Shown here: piece after piece, positions 1 through 11,000 of the stretch | Position numbering within the stretch: the first letter of the stretch is position 1 | Layout: each line of letters begins with the position of its first letter | Assembly (NCBI GenBank): GCA_023091735.1 | Contig: JALKBU010000997.1 | Coordinates: 1 to 18,759, forward strand | Reading direction: 5' to 3' | DNA from: Trichomonas tenax | Lineage: Eukaryota; Parabasalia; Trichomonadida; Trichomonadidae | Length of the DNA: 18,759 bases | Made by a program: the position numbers and the translations under genes | The notes under the pieces: generated by a model | Told to the model about the DNA's origin: nothing | Database searches by the model: none | The model's input: only the letters and a program-made list of their open reading frames with translations

Positions 1-588
1 AATTATAAAAATCTACCTCATTATTTTATCGAAACCCTATAATAAAAATCCCCTTATTATTTTCAATCCCCCCTTTTATTGGAACTCTTAGAATACCCTT
101 TATAACAATTTCTCCCCCATATATTATCACATATTTTCCCTCGATAATTAATATAACCCCTGTGTAAGGTTTTTAGAGGAAAAGTGACGAAATTCGATAA
201 TAAGGTTTTTAGCTAATACTCCAAATTCGCGTAAACTATTCAAAATTGAATAGCACAGCTAAATTCTCTAATGCGCTATATGATTTTCATATTGCACATT
301 TCATTTAGATAAGAAACAACCAAGAAAAAGCATAGATTTATCGAGAAGCTCTTGAGAAAAACTCAATTTATTATGAATAACTTAAGAGGGACACTGCAAA
401 CTATTGCACATTAAAAATCACTCTTTTTAGGTTCAAAGACCCAAGATTAATTTTAAATAAAATCAAATCCTCTGATTTTAGCTTTAATGTTGTGAAATTA
501 TAATCACAAATGCTAATGGTATATCTCTGTGGTGATATTTTGGCACAACAATGCCACTTTTCAGTGCGGAAATTGGGTCTGCGATTGT
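1..588. other. A+T-rich intergenic region
   Basis: No coding region is supported here. The longest open stretch is a 74-codon minus-strand frame (401-625) with no recognisable domain, and it runs through the hairpin at 589-618, so it is probably chance. The phrase TAAGGTTTTTAG occurs twice (about 166-177 and 201-212). Nothing else stands out. Confidence 0.5.
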
Positions 589-618
589 AGCGAATTGGCC
601 CATTTTTGCCAATTCGCT
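589..618. repeat. Perfect 11-bp inverted repeat (hairpin) upstream of GH47
   Basis: AGCGAATTGGC at 589-599 is the exact reverse complement of GCCAATTCGCT at 608-618, with an 8-nt loop. It ends 28 bp before the ATG at 647, so it lies in the promoter or 5' leader of the GH47 frame. It could be a protein-binding palindrome, an RNA hairpin or a relic of a small inverted-repeat element. The sequence does not decide between these. Confidence 0.7.
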
Positions 619-646
619 CATCCATAATTAAAATTTATCAAAACTA

Positions 647-2416
647 ATGTCTTTTCAAACAATGAATAATCAGAGCAAGAAAAGATTCAGTTATGAACGA
701 AATCTATCATTCATATTGTTGACAATAATGTACCTTGTGAAAACATTGCCATTTGATAGATATAGCTTCGCTGCATTAACAGTTTTGAAAATCGTTATTA
801 GTAAATCAGCGACAATGCCATCTGGAAATTCTACAAATCTTACAAAAGTGTACGATTATTATGAAGACGCCATGTTTTATAACCCATTATACGATCGAAA
901 ATTCTCACATATCAAAGCAGACAGGGAAAAAGCGGAAGCAGTCAAAGAAGCGTTCTTGCATGGATGGAATGCATACAAAAAACAATGTTAGGGTCACGAT
1001 GAACTAATCACAAAATTGAATCGATGTGATTATACTTTCAAAGCTGGATTGACAATCATTGACTCTTTGTCGACCATATACTTAATGAATCTTACAGAAG
1101 AATATAAACTCGCGCGTGAATTTGTTGAAAAAGATTTTAAACCTGACGGTCGATGGAGTTTATTTGAGTTTATTATTCGATTTGTTGGAGGATTCATTTC
1201 GATATATCAATTAACATTAGATGATCTTTACTTGAAGCTTGCTGTGGAGTCAGCAGATGCTATGTATCCTATAATGAAGAGTGGTATTTTTTGAGGTTTT
1301 ATACAACTCAGCTGCGCATCAGGAAAGATGGAAACGAAAAAGTTAACTGAAGGATGGGACGGTCTTGCAGATACTAGCGCATATCAACTTGAATTTACGA
1401 CATTGTCGATGCTCACAGGAGATATGAAATATGTTAAATTAGCAATGAAAACTTACAAGTTAATATGGGCAAGAGATCCTTGGGCTGGACTTATAGATCC
1501 AAACTATGCATCTGGTAGTAACGTTCATGTTGGAGGAGGAGCAGATTCCTATTATGAATACATAATCAAGTTATATGTTATGACAAGAGGCGTTTCGAAA
1601 GCATTCCTTATTAAATATCTGCAAATTGTTAAGGATATCAAAAGCAAATTGATTATACAAACAACTAAAAGCAACATCACAGGGCTTGGTATCATTAACT
1701 CGGATGGTAAAAAGGAACCTGTTCAGGAGCATCTTGCGACATTCGCTGCTGGAATGATTGCTGTAGGAACAGTTAAAATGAATCGCTATGCAGCTGAAGA
1801 TCTCAGGCTTGCCGATAAACTAGCAAGCGGCTACATTGCTGAATATGCCGCGACAGCAACAGGTGTTGGCGCAGAAAAAGTTCGATTCCTAGATGATTAT
1901 TACCGCGATTTCAGATATGAAGATTCTACATATCAATTAAGACCCGAAAGTGTTGAGTCCGTATATGTTATGTGGAAGTTCACTGGGCTTCCAAAGTGGA
2001 GAAATAGCGCCTGGGATATGTTTGTTGCGATAAATAAAAGTGCAAGATCTGGAAATGGTTTTGCATGGATTGACAACGTCAACAGCAATTATAATTTCCC
2101 TGCAGGAAAACAAGAGAGTTATTTCTTCACTGAAACTCTGAATTACTTATACCTCACATTTGAAGATACAAGCATGATATCTCCTGCACAGTGGGTTTTC
2201 AATACAGAAGGACATCCTCTTAGAATATTTACAGAAAGAGAGGCGCATCAAATGAGTAGATACATTCAAATATATCTTGTAACATATATGTATGTTTACC
2301 AAGTGATTTTATACATTCTGCTTATCTTGTTGATTAGCTGCTGTTGGGCTACAGCGAGCATATTGAGACGAGAATGCTATTGTGACTGCTGCAGTGACGA
2401 TGAAACCTCAGTATGA
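647..2416 (+). pseudogene. GH47 class I alpha-1,2-mannosidase, two in-frame stops
   Basis: GH47 enzymes remove alpha-1,2-mannose from N-glycans in the ER/Golgi, or act with EDEM-type factors in ER-associated degradation. The frame runs 590 codons from the ATG at 647 to TGA at 2414-2416. It is interrupted by TAG at 989-991 (codon 115) and TGA at 1292-1294 (codon 216); all three open pieces share one frame, so there is no frameshift. Family motifs remain in order: GHDEL just after the first stop, DSLSTIYLM, LFEFIIRFVGG (acidic residue E174), GADSYYEY (D300), LRPESVES (E434) and VFNTEGHPL (T520, the calcium ligand position). The N-terminus has a hydrophobic stretch (about codons 20-32). A strong membrane segment lies at about 547-573, followed by a Cys-rich tail. 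The first stop sits where family members usually have Trp (WGHDEL), so it looks like TGG to TAG. Probably a young pseudogene; readthrough cannot be excluded. Confidence 0.87.
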
Positions 2417-2601
2417 AAAGATCAATCATACATATTTGTTAACTATAGAGTAAAACTTTCATTATAGACTTTTAAATAATTTTGCTTGATAAAAAGTTTT
2501 TTTTGTCTATAGATCAGTCATCACATATATTATCTAAATATCACAAATTCGGTCGCTTGAAATGCTTAGAAAGGTTATTTTTATGTTATCTGACCAAAAA
2601 A

Positions 2602-4557
2602 ATGTTTTGTTTCTTTTCTCTCCTTTCGCTCGTCAAAGCAGATGACGACGAAGAAGTAGGCACAGTCATCGGCATCGATCTCGGCACAACATTTTCGTGC
2701 GTCGGCGTCTTCCAGAAAGGAAAAGTCGACATTATCGCGAACGAAGTTGGAAACAGAATCACGCCATCCATTGTTTCTTTCAACGGAGGTCAGCGCTACG
2801 TCGGTGACTCCGCTGTTCCACAGTTAATTTCAAATCCAACAAATACAATTTACGCTGTTAAACGTTTAATTGGACGCAGATTCGATGATCCAGAAGTACA
2901 GAGCGAAATCCCACGTCTCCCATACCAAGTCATCGACAAGGACAATCGTCCTTACATTCGTGTTACCGTAAAAGAAGGCCAAACAAAGGATTTATCGCCA
3001 GAAGAAATTTCTGCTATGGTTTTGACTAAAATGAAGAACGTCGCCGAAGACTACTTAGGCAAGACAATCAAAAGTGCTGTTGTTACAGTCCCTGCTTATT
3101 TCTCTGATGCCCAAAGAAAGGCAACAAAGGATGCAGGCGCTATCGCTGGCTTAAATGTTAAGAGAATCATTAACGAGCCAACAGCAGCTGCTATCGCGTA
3201 TGGACTTGATAAGAAAGATAATCATAAGATTCTTGTTTTCGATCTTGGCGGTGGCACATTCGATGTTTCTCTTCTTTCCATCGAAGATTCATTCTTCGAG
3301 GTTCTCGCTACAGCTGGTGATACACACCTCGGTGGTGAAGACTTTGATAACAGTATTGTCGATCATTTCTTCCAAGTTTTCCAGTCGAGAACAGGAAAGG
3401 ATGCTTCCAAGGATCCAAAGGCCCGCGCTAAACTGAAACGCGAGGCTGAGAAAGCTAAGCGCGCTCTTTCTTACTCTCATCAGACGACTCTCGAAATCGA
3501 GAACTTCTTCGATGGCGAGGATCTCTCTGAGACATTCAACCGTGCCCGCTTCGAAGAGCTTAACTTAGATTTGTTCCGCAAGACAATGGAACCAGTTTCT
3601 CGCGTTTTACAGGATGCTGGTGTTTCCAAGCACGAAGTTGATGAGATTGTCTTAGTTGGCGGCTCTACAAGACTTCCAAAGATCCAGCAGCTTGTCAAGG
3701 ACTTCTTCAATGGTAAGCAGCCATGCAAGTCAATTAACCCTGATGAGGCCGTCGCTTACGGCGCTGCTGTCGAAGGTGGCGTTTTGAGTGATGATCCAGA
3801 AGCCCAGGAAATCATTATCATTAACGTCAACTCTCTCACATTAGGTGTTGAAACAGTTGGCGGCGTTATGGCTGAATTGATCCCAAGAAACACAAGAATT
3901 CCAGTCAAGAAGACGCAGACATTTGTAACATCTCAGGATGACCAGGAATACGTCAGAATCCAGATCTTCGAAGGTGAGCGTCCAATGACACGCGATAACC
4001 ACTTCCTTGGTGCCTTCGATCTCTCTGGCCTTCCACCAGGTCCACGCGGTTCTGTCCAGGTTCACGTTACATTCGAACTCGATCAGAACAACATCCTTAA
4101 GGTTACAGCTGAAGATAGACAATCCAACAACAAGGAATCCATCACAATCAACGCCCAGGAAGCCCGTCTTTCCGAGGAAGAGCGTGAGGAGGCCATCAGA
4201 AATGCTGAGCAGTGGGCAGCTGAAGATGAGAAGACAAAGTCTTCTGTTCAGTCAAGGAGCAACCTTGAGATGCTCGTTTACAACGCCAAGAATGCCCTTA
4301 CGAAGGACGAGATCAAGGACAAGTTCACAGAATCTGAGCGCAAGGAGATAAAGAAGACAATCAGAGAGACACTCGAGTGGATCGAGGCAAACCCAGATGA
4401 GGACGCGGAAGTTTATGACGAAAAGCTCAAGGAAATCAGATCTATTCTCAGCCCAGCAATCAGGCAGAATGAGATCCCTAAGCAGAAGATCGAAACACAG
4501 ACAGAGGATGATGACTCTGATTCTGATAGTGATGATGGCGATTTCGGTGAGCTTTAA
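2602..4557 (+). CDS. BiP: ER-luminal Hsp70 chaperone (BiP/GRP78)
   Basis: BiP is the ATP-driven Hsp70 of the ER lumen; it folds secretory proteins and helps translocation and degradation. The ATG at 2602 gives 651 aa, normal for BiP. It starts a short hydrophobic signal peptide ([13 protein letters not shown]) followed by an acidic mature start (DDDEE). The frame is open another 40 codons upstream but has no ATG there. All Hsp70 signatures are present: [13 protein letters not shown] (D26), [13 protein letters not shown] (D214 onward) and [12 protein letters not shown] (about 350-361). The substrate-binding domain follows, with [10 protein letters not shown] at its start and the NNKESITI and [10 protein letters not shown] segments. 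The C-terminus is a run of Asp/Ser ending GDFGEL, in place of the usual KDEL/HDEL. Codons are GC-richer than in neighbouring genes, as expected of a highly expressed protein. The identification is firm; the unusual retention signal is the only oddity. Confidence 0.97.
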   Translation: MFCFFSLLSLVKADDDEEVGTVIGIDLGTTFSCVGVFQKGKVDIIANEVGNRITPSIVSFNGGQRYVGDSAVPQLISNPTNTIYAVKRLIGRRFDDPEVQSEIPRLPYQVIDKDNRPYIRVTVKEGQTKDLSPEEISAMVLTKMKNVAEDYLGKTIKSAVVTVPAYFSDAQRKATKDAGAIAGLNVKRIINEPTAAAIAYGLDKKDNHKILVFDLGGGTFDVSLLSIEDSFFEVLATAGDTHLGGEDFDNSIVDHFFQVFQSRTGKDASKDPKARAKLKREAEKAKRALSYSHQTTLEIENFFDGEDLSETFNRARFEELNLDLFRKTMEPVSRVLQDAGVSKHEVDEIVLVGGSTRLPKIQQLVKDFFNGKQPCKSINPDEAVAYGAAVEGGVLSDDPEAQEIIIINVNSLTLGVETVGGVMAELIPRNTRIPVKKTQTFVTSQDDQEYVRIQIFEGERPMTRDNHFLGAFDLSGLPPGPRGSVQVHVTFELDQNNILKVTAEDRQSNNKESITINAQEARLSEEEREEAIRNAEQWAAEDEKTKSSVQSRSNLEMLVYNAKNALTKDEIKDKFTESERKEIKKTIRETLEWIEANPDEDAEVYDEKLKEIRSILSPAIRQNEIPKQKIETQTEDDDSDSDSDDGDFGEL

Positions 4558-5030
4558 TTTCACAAATAGTTATATTTTGAAGGAATACAAGTTTATATAT
4601 TTAAGTAAATTTCTTAATTTTATATTTGCTGTTGAATAATAATGCTATGAAACCAAGTTATTGCCATTTCGACTTTTTTAAAAGATCATTATGCATAATA
4701 ATTTACTGAATATGAGGAAAATGGAGTCATTTGGTATTATAGATATTCTTTTGAAATAACAAATTGAATTCAATGCATTGATAAAACGATAATTAGAAAG
4801 TTCTCTTCATGGAGAGGAAAATCTGAGGGATGATATTGAAATTTTCATATTAAAAACTACTTGCTATAGAGAGAAATGTTGAAATCTCATCACTAAAAAT
4901 TTAGGAAACAGTGGCATGATTAATAATTTTATTTGTCAAAATTGATATATAAACTATTCAATTAATATTTTTGACATGCAATGTTTTGGTAATGTGTCAG
5001 ATTTTGGGCAAAAATTTTTTAATCTTTATA
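4558..5030. other. Intergenic region between BiP and the C19 protease
   Basis: 473 bp of A+T-rich DNA with stops in all frames. It must hold the BiP 3' end and the promoter of the next gene. No clear initiator match close to the ATG at 5031, no RNA gene and no repeat was seen. Confidence 0.5.
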
Positions 5031-8000
5031 ATGAATCCACTGGATGACTTCGATACATGGTTGGCGATCGCAAGAACTATTGTGATGGATGTCACGCAGT
5101 TCAGTTCATTGTATGATTCATTCGAAACGCTTATAAATTCGATTATTGAAACAGATTTCCTACCAGAAACCGCAGCATCGAAGACTAAAGAGTTTACGAG
5201 CACGATATCAAATAGCGTTTGCGATTATATTCTTATGTATGGACAAATCATACCCCAATACATGGAATATCCGATAAAATATCTGAAATTATTCTTAAAA
5301 TTATCTATATATGGAATTCAAGTCGGTGATCAGGAACTAATATCGATTGGTGCAAGAATTTTAAACAACAAAGATGCAACATTTTATTCCAAAAATGAAG
5401 AAGAAAATGTTTTCCAAAGATTAACAAACTATTTCGTTCAAAATCTCGATTCTACCAGTATAATTACAGACTCCATAAAGAATAGAGTTGATAATTTAAT
5501 GAGTTTTTATAACGTTCAGCAGATGATGATCTATTCTGTTAAATTTGATCAAAATTTTGCATTCATCGATGCAATAAACGTATCAGCACCGACAATATTA
5601 AAAATATTTCAGCATAATATCGCGAAGTCACAAATAAATTGTCTGCCAAATATTATTCAACAATTTTTAATGATAATGCCTGTTGAAGAGAATGCATACC
5701 AAGCTTTCTTAACCTTATTCATTCCAATTACACTTGATTTTATACTCTCAAACAAAATCAATTTATCTTACAACGGATTTCTTTCTTTATCAAAGATATT
5801 AGATTACGAGCTTCCTTCTGCTCTACAATATCAGAAAACAGCTTGCTATCTTATCACACAATCACTGCAATACCAAAAAATCGCAGAAATTCCTTTCACG
5901 AAGCAACTCGCTTCATTTATGCAATCATTATATTCTAAACTGGCCAAATACAATCTATTACAACTTGACACGGCCATGAGACTATGGAATAACCATGCCA
6001 CGATTCATATGAATGAGAAAAGCGCATTCTTCAAAATGCAAATTGAAATTATTGTCAATTCTTCAGGCGAATTGCTTGCAGGATTGATAGATTTCGTCAT
6101 AAATACAAAGGATTCTATCGAGAATTGGATTGATTTTATTTCGAATTTAATTGAAAGATTAGATAAAATTCCAATTTTAGATCCAAGTCCGTTTACACAG
6201 TTCCGCAATTATCTATTTCAACAATCTATTAGTAATCCATCTCTTAGAAAGCCTTTTGATACATTATTGAAATTGACAGGAGATTCTTCATTTTTTGATT
6301 CAGTAATTGATTATATGAATTCAAACACATATGACAAAGAGTTTATATATTCAACGCTATGTACGCTGGTGAATCACTGTCAAGATATTCATGTTGATCC
6401 GTTAAAAGTTAATCTTCTTTTATCGAACTCGCTCGAAATTGCATTTGAAGATGATTCACCATTTCAAATTCTTGATTTCATTCCAGTCCTTTGCCAGAAA
6501 CAGAATGTTAAGATCACACCTGAGCAGATATCAACAATTGTTCCTCACATATTAACTTCACCATATTTCTTTATTTTTCTTGACAATATTATTAATTTCA
6601 AGATTTTAGATGATGAAACTATTGAAAAACTGATTGATGAAATTTCTGAAACCCTTGACAATGATTTCTTCAACTTCTTCAGCAAAATCTGCGAACGAGC
6701 AAATGAATATCCTAAATATTACGTTGATCTTGATATCAAATATGGAAAGTACCTTTGGAAATTTGCATTAACAAAAAGTCCCGCAATGTCACAATTTTCC
6801 ACATTATTATGCAATTTATTTGCTCAAAATGACCCCAATTATGTTTCTGATGAAATCATGTACCAAACTTTCTTTGATACTATCGAAGACCACATGCGCG
6901 AGGATGGAAATATTGAAGAATTAATCGAATTGATTTGTACATTCATTGATACAATTGAAAATGTCCAAGATTCAATGTATTTAATTCACCAAGCAGATAT
7001 GAATTACCATAACCCAGAAAAGAATTTCGAATCGTTGATTGTTCATGTTTATTATGATGGCCAACTTGAAGAATATAAAATGCCTCAACTTGCTACAGCT
7101 GGTTCAGTTGTTACGCATTATTGCAGAATGAAAAGATACCAAACACAGTTTTTAGTTTGTAAATTTAATAACATAGAACTTAAGCCCTCATGCAAAATTG
7201 CTGATTTCATTGCTAATGGGCAATCAAAAATTAGACTCGATATAGTTTCGAAATCTGTTCCTCAAAATCAATACAGAGTACGTCAAAAACTTCCATGCCA
7301 GTTCATAAAGGAAAGAAATTGGTATGGCGAGTTCATGCAATTAATGAATAAGTCATCTATTGCTGCTTACAAATTTATGAATTCAACATGCACCACACTG
7401 GAATTATGCGAACCCATCAGCAGAATTATGAATGAGAAAACTAACGAGTCAGTCAAGAATGCATTCGATTTATCCACTCCTTATGTTTGCTCATACAATC
7501 TCGGAACAGTACATTATTACTTATTCACGCAGAATGCTAAGACACTGATTGAAAGTCTCGCTCAAGCTGACTTCTTCACATATATATTCGATATTGCTTA
7601 CGTTATTTGCACAATGGATCGTAAATTGAAAGTCCACGATGATATAATTTTGCTGATCATCAAAATCATTTCAAAATGCAATATAAAATTCAGCGGAGAG
7701 AATTCAGATATAATATTCAGGGGATTGATGGTTATTGCAGCATCCACCAACCAAACTTCTATCCACAGTAAGATATTCACAACAATTCAAGAAGTATTCA
7801 AAGACACAAAAATTCCATTTTCGGAGCAATTCAAACCTACATTCAAACAACTTTTAATCAAATCACCACAATTTATTAGAAAAGATTGTGTTGAAGCATT
7901 CAAAAAGGTCTCTATTCAGCCTGAAGTATTCGTAGAAACGCTTATTGAATTTCAAGAAGAAGTTTCGAATGAATTTATTCAATTAATGTTAGACACGCAT

Positions 8001-11000
8001 ATAAACTATACAAATCTCGGTAAAAAGGTCGTCATTACACTTATGAGATGCATAGATAGATCTCAAGGTGAACATCTTCGATTGTTCTTGGATCTTTTGA
8101 ATAACATCTTATATCATCCAGAAGCTATAATTCCACTGGAAAATCAAGCATTCATTCAAGATTATCTTGTTGATAGATTCATCAAGTTTGATATTTCAAG
8201 GGCAGATATGAGAGTGTTTAAATCAGCAGCCGTTTGTTTGATGCGTGTTGACTCTGCTGTTGATGAAAATAACAACAATCATTTATATGATAGACTTAAT
8301 GAATTTCACGCAAACAGAAAACCAATGGATTGCTATAATGTTGATGGCGAGAAATTCATGCTTAATATTGAAAGACCGGGAATAAGGAAATACTATCAAA
8401 CATGTTATCTTAATTCAACGATACAACTAATGTTTAGCGTTATTCCATTGAGAAATTTACTGTTATCAGCAAAGAGCAGTCAGAAGATGTTGGCAAATTT
8501 GCATGATCTCGTTATGCGCATGCATTTGACTAAGTGCAACTCAGTCAGTGCTAAAACATTTGCTGATCACTGCTCTATGTTTGAAGGAGATGTATTTAGT
8601 CCACATGAACAGCAAGATGCAATGGAATTTATGGGTCAATTACTTGATAAAATGCTCGAAGATGATGCTTACAAGGATGCATTTAAGCAAATATGTCAAG
8701 GTAAAATCGAGCATCACTTAGAAGGTATTGATTATGAGTATAACAATACCGATCATGAAACATTTAGCTGTATTAGTGTTGAAACTGCTCCAACACTTGA
8801 AGAAAGTCTTAAAATTTTCGTATCACCAACATTCCTTGTTAATGATGACAAATATCAAGTCAGCGATACACAGAAACGCATTGATGCAAAGAGATCATCT
8901 GCTTTCGAAGAGGCACCAACTGTTTTGTTCATTAACATCAAGAGATTCTCATATAACATGAATCTCAGGAAGCGTGAAAAAGTCACCACCAAATGCATTA
9001 TTCCTCCTGTGTTAGATCTCACTAAATATATGAAGGATAAGAGTCAGCAGAAAGTTTACAAACTTGTTGGTGCTGTCGTCCATAAAGGCACTGCTTTGAG
9101 AGGTCATTACATCACATATTCGCGCTCAATGATCGGTGACTTTTGGATTTTGCTCGATGATGGTGTTGAATCAAGAGAAACAGAAGAAGAAACATTCAAA
9201 GCTATTAATGGAGTAAATGATGAAGCCACCGGATACATCTTTGCATATCTCCTCAAAGATAACAATGAAGAGTCTCTTTCATCCGAACAAATTCATAATT
9301 TCGAATTCAGCAAGGAACTCATCGAAGAGATCGATAATGAGAATGAAAAGATTGTCCAAGCAAGTTTCTTCTGCAGCACCGGTTATCACGACTTGATGTA
9401 TTATTTATCTTCTGAAAAAAAGACTGAATATTCCAGCATCATCACAAGATATTTGTGTGACTCAATTCCATATATATCCAAAGACTACAGTACGGGAAAG
9501 ATATATCAAAACATTCACAATAAGATGCGCAGTGATAAAGTTCTTTCAAGAATGTTCTTCGAGTATTGTCAGCCATTCTTAAGAGACATGCTCGTGATGT
9601 CCACAAATACATTTGTAAGGAGTGAAACAACATCGCTAATTCTTGCATCCATAAAGAGCAGCGGCGTTACTTTTGAAGAATATATTCCGATTCTCGTTAA
9701 TCTAATCGATGGATTGTTTGACAAATATGATACTTCAAATGATGTTTTCAGAGCAATTTATTTGGTTCTCAAATCATACGATGCTGACAAAATCCTAAAG
9801 AAACTGGAATACAGCAACAAGATCATGGAATTCTTCACTGTTCAATTCAACGATTTCTGTCTTCAGCATCCAGAATTGAAGCGTTCATATATTCTCAGCG
9901 GAATTGATATGACATATTACATGAAAATCCTCGCAAGACTTCACTTCTCTCCAGACGAAATGCCCGCTTTATATAACGATTCCACATTTATGCAGTTTAT
10001 GACAACAAAAAGTAAGGCTGGTGCAGTTTCGAAGTTTGTTCTCACATATTTCACCCCAGAAAGCTATGTCGAGTTCTTCAAACGTTCTTCGCATGGAGAG
10101 AATCTCGCAAATGTTTCGCAAGTCTTATTCGAAGTTTGTCCTGACCAAGCGATCACTTTATTGCACACAAGTGGATTCAGCCAAGAAGATATTGCAAACT
10201 CACTCGTATCGTGTGGAAAGAGGAAGAAACGCTTTGCAGATATACTTTTAGATCAAACGCCAATATGGTGCAGACTATATTTGCTTCATATTGATCTCGA
10301 TGTTAGAACAGCTGCTAAAGTTATTCCTTCAGCAATATGCCAGTCTGCAGATTTAATCAGTCTTGCGGAAGAGGAGGAAGATGATAGGCAGTTTATATTA
10401 ACTCAAGATGAAATCCAAGATAGATGCACAACTTTAATGGAGAAACTTCTCGACTGTGTAACTGATGCAATGAATGCTTTAGTCAGCGAAAAGAAGAACT
10501 CAAATGAAACTATTTACGAATATATATCAGTAATAGAATCAGCTTCTAAAGAAGCTAAAGAGCGCGTTGTTGAGCATCTTGAGAAACTAAGTGCTTTATT
10601 TGAACCAATTGGTTTGTATTCGACAAAATTCTCAGAGCAAGGATCAGAGCTTTTGTCTCTCTCGGCTACCTATAGATTGGATATACCAAGTGTAACAGTG
10701 TTTAGCTTATTCAGGGATTCGAATGTGGAAACAGTCAATGAAGTGAAAGCATTTGATATGTATCTTCCTCGATTGGTGTATTTCCTTGAAAGAAAAGATT
10801 TGTGCTTTGATTTGTTGTCTTTCTTCATGGATAATGCTGTTTTCTGCATTTCTAATCTTGCACCATCCAATATTGTTGTCATCAACAGAATCCTTCAGCA
10901 CTTAGTATCAAACAAACGCGAAATGCTCATTACATATATCGATGAGAACTTTCCAGACATTCTTGAAAACCGTGTATATCATCTTGTTATTGTGTTGAAG

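Noticed and set aside
401..625. 74-codon minus-strand ORF with ATG before GH47
   Set aside because: No recognisable motif, it passes through a hairpin, and its length is within chance expectation for this composition.
2482..2601. 40-codon upstream extension of the BiP frame
   Set aside because: It starts at TTG, has no ATG and would bury the signal peptide. The ATG at 2602 gives a normal BiP with a signal sequence.
3155..4639. Several 60-114 codon frames on both strands within BiP
   Set aside because: Shadows produced by the biased codons of the BiP gene; none has a domain or start context.
4971..5030. 20-codon upstream extension of the C19 protease
   Set aside because: The first codon is TTG. 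An ATG at 4992 is possible, but MNPLDDFDTW at 5031 is the more natural start; homologue alignment would decide.
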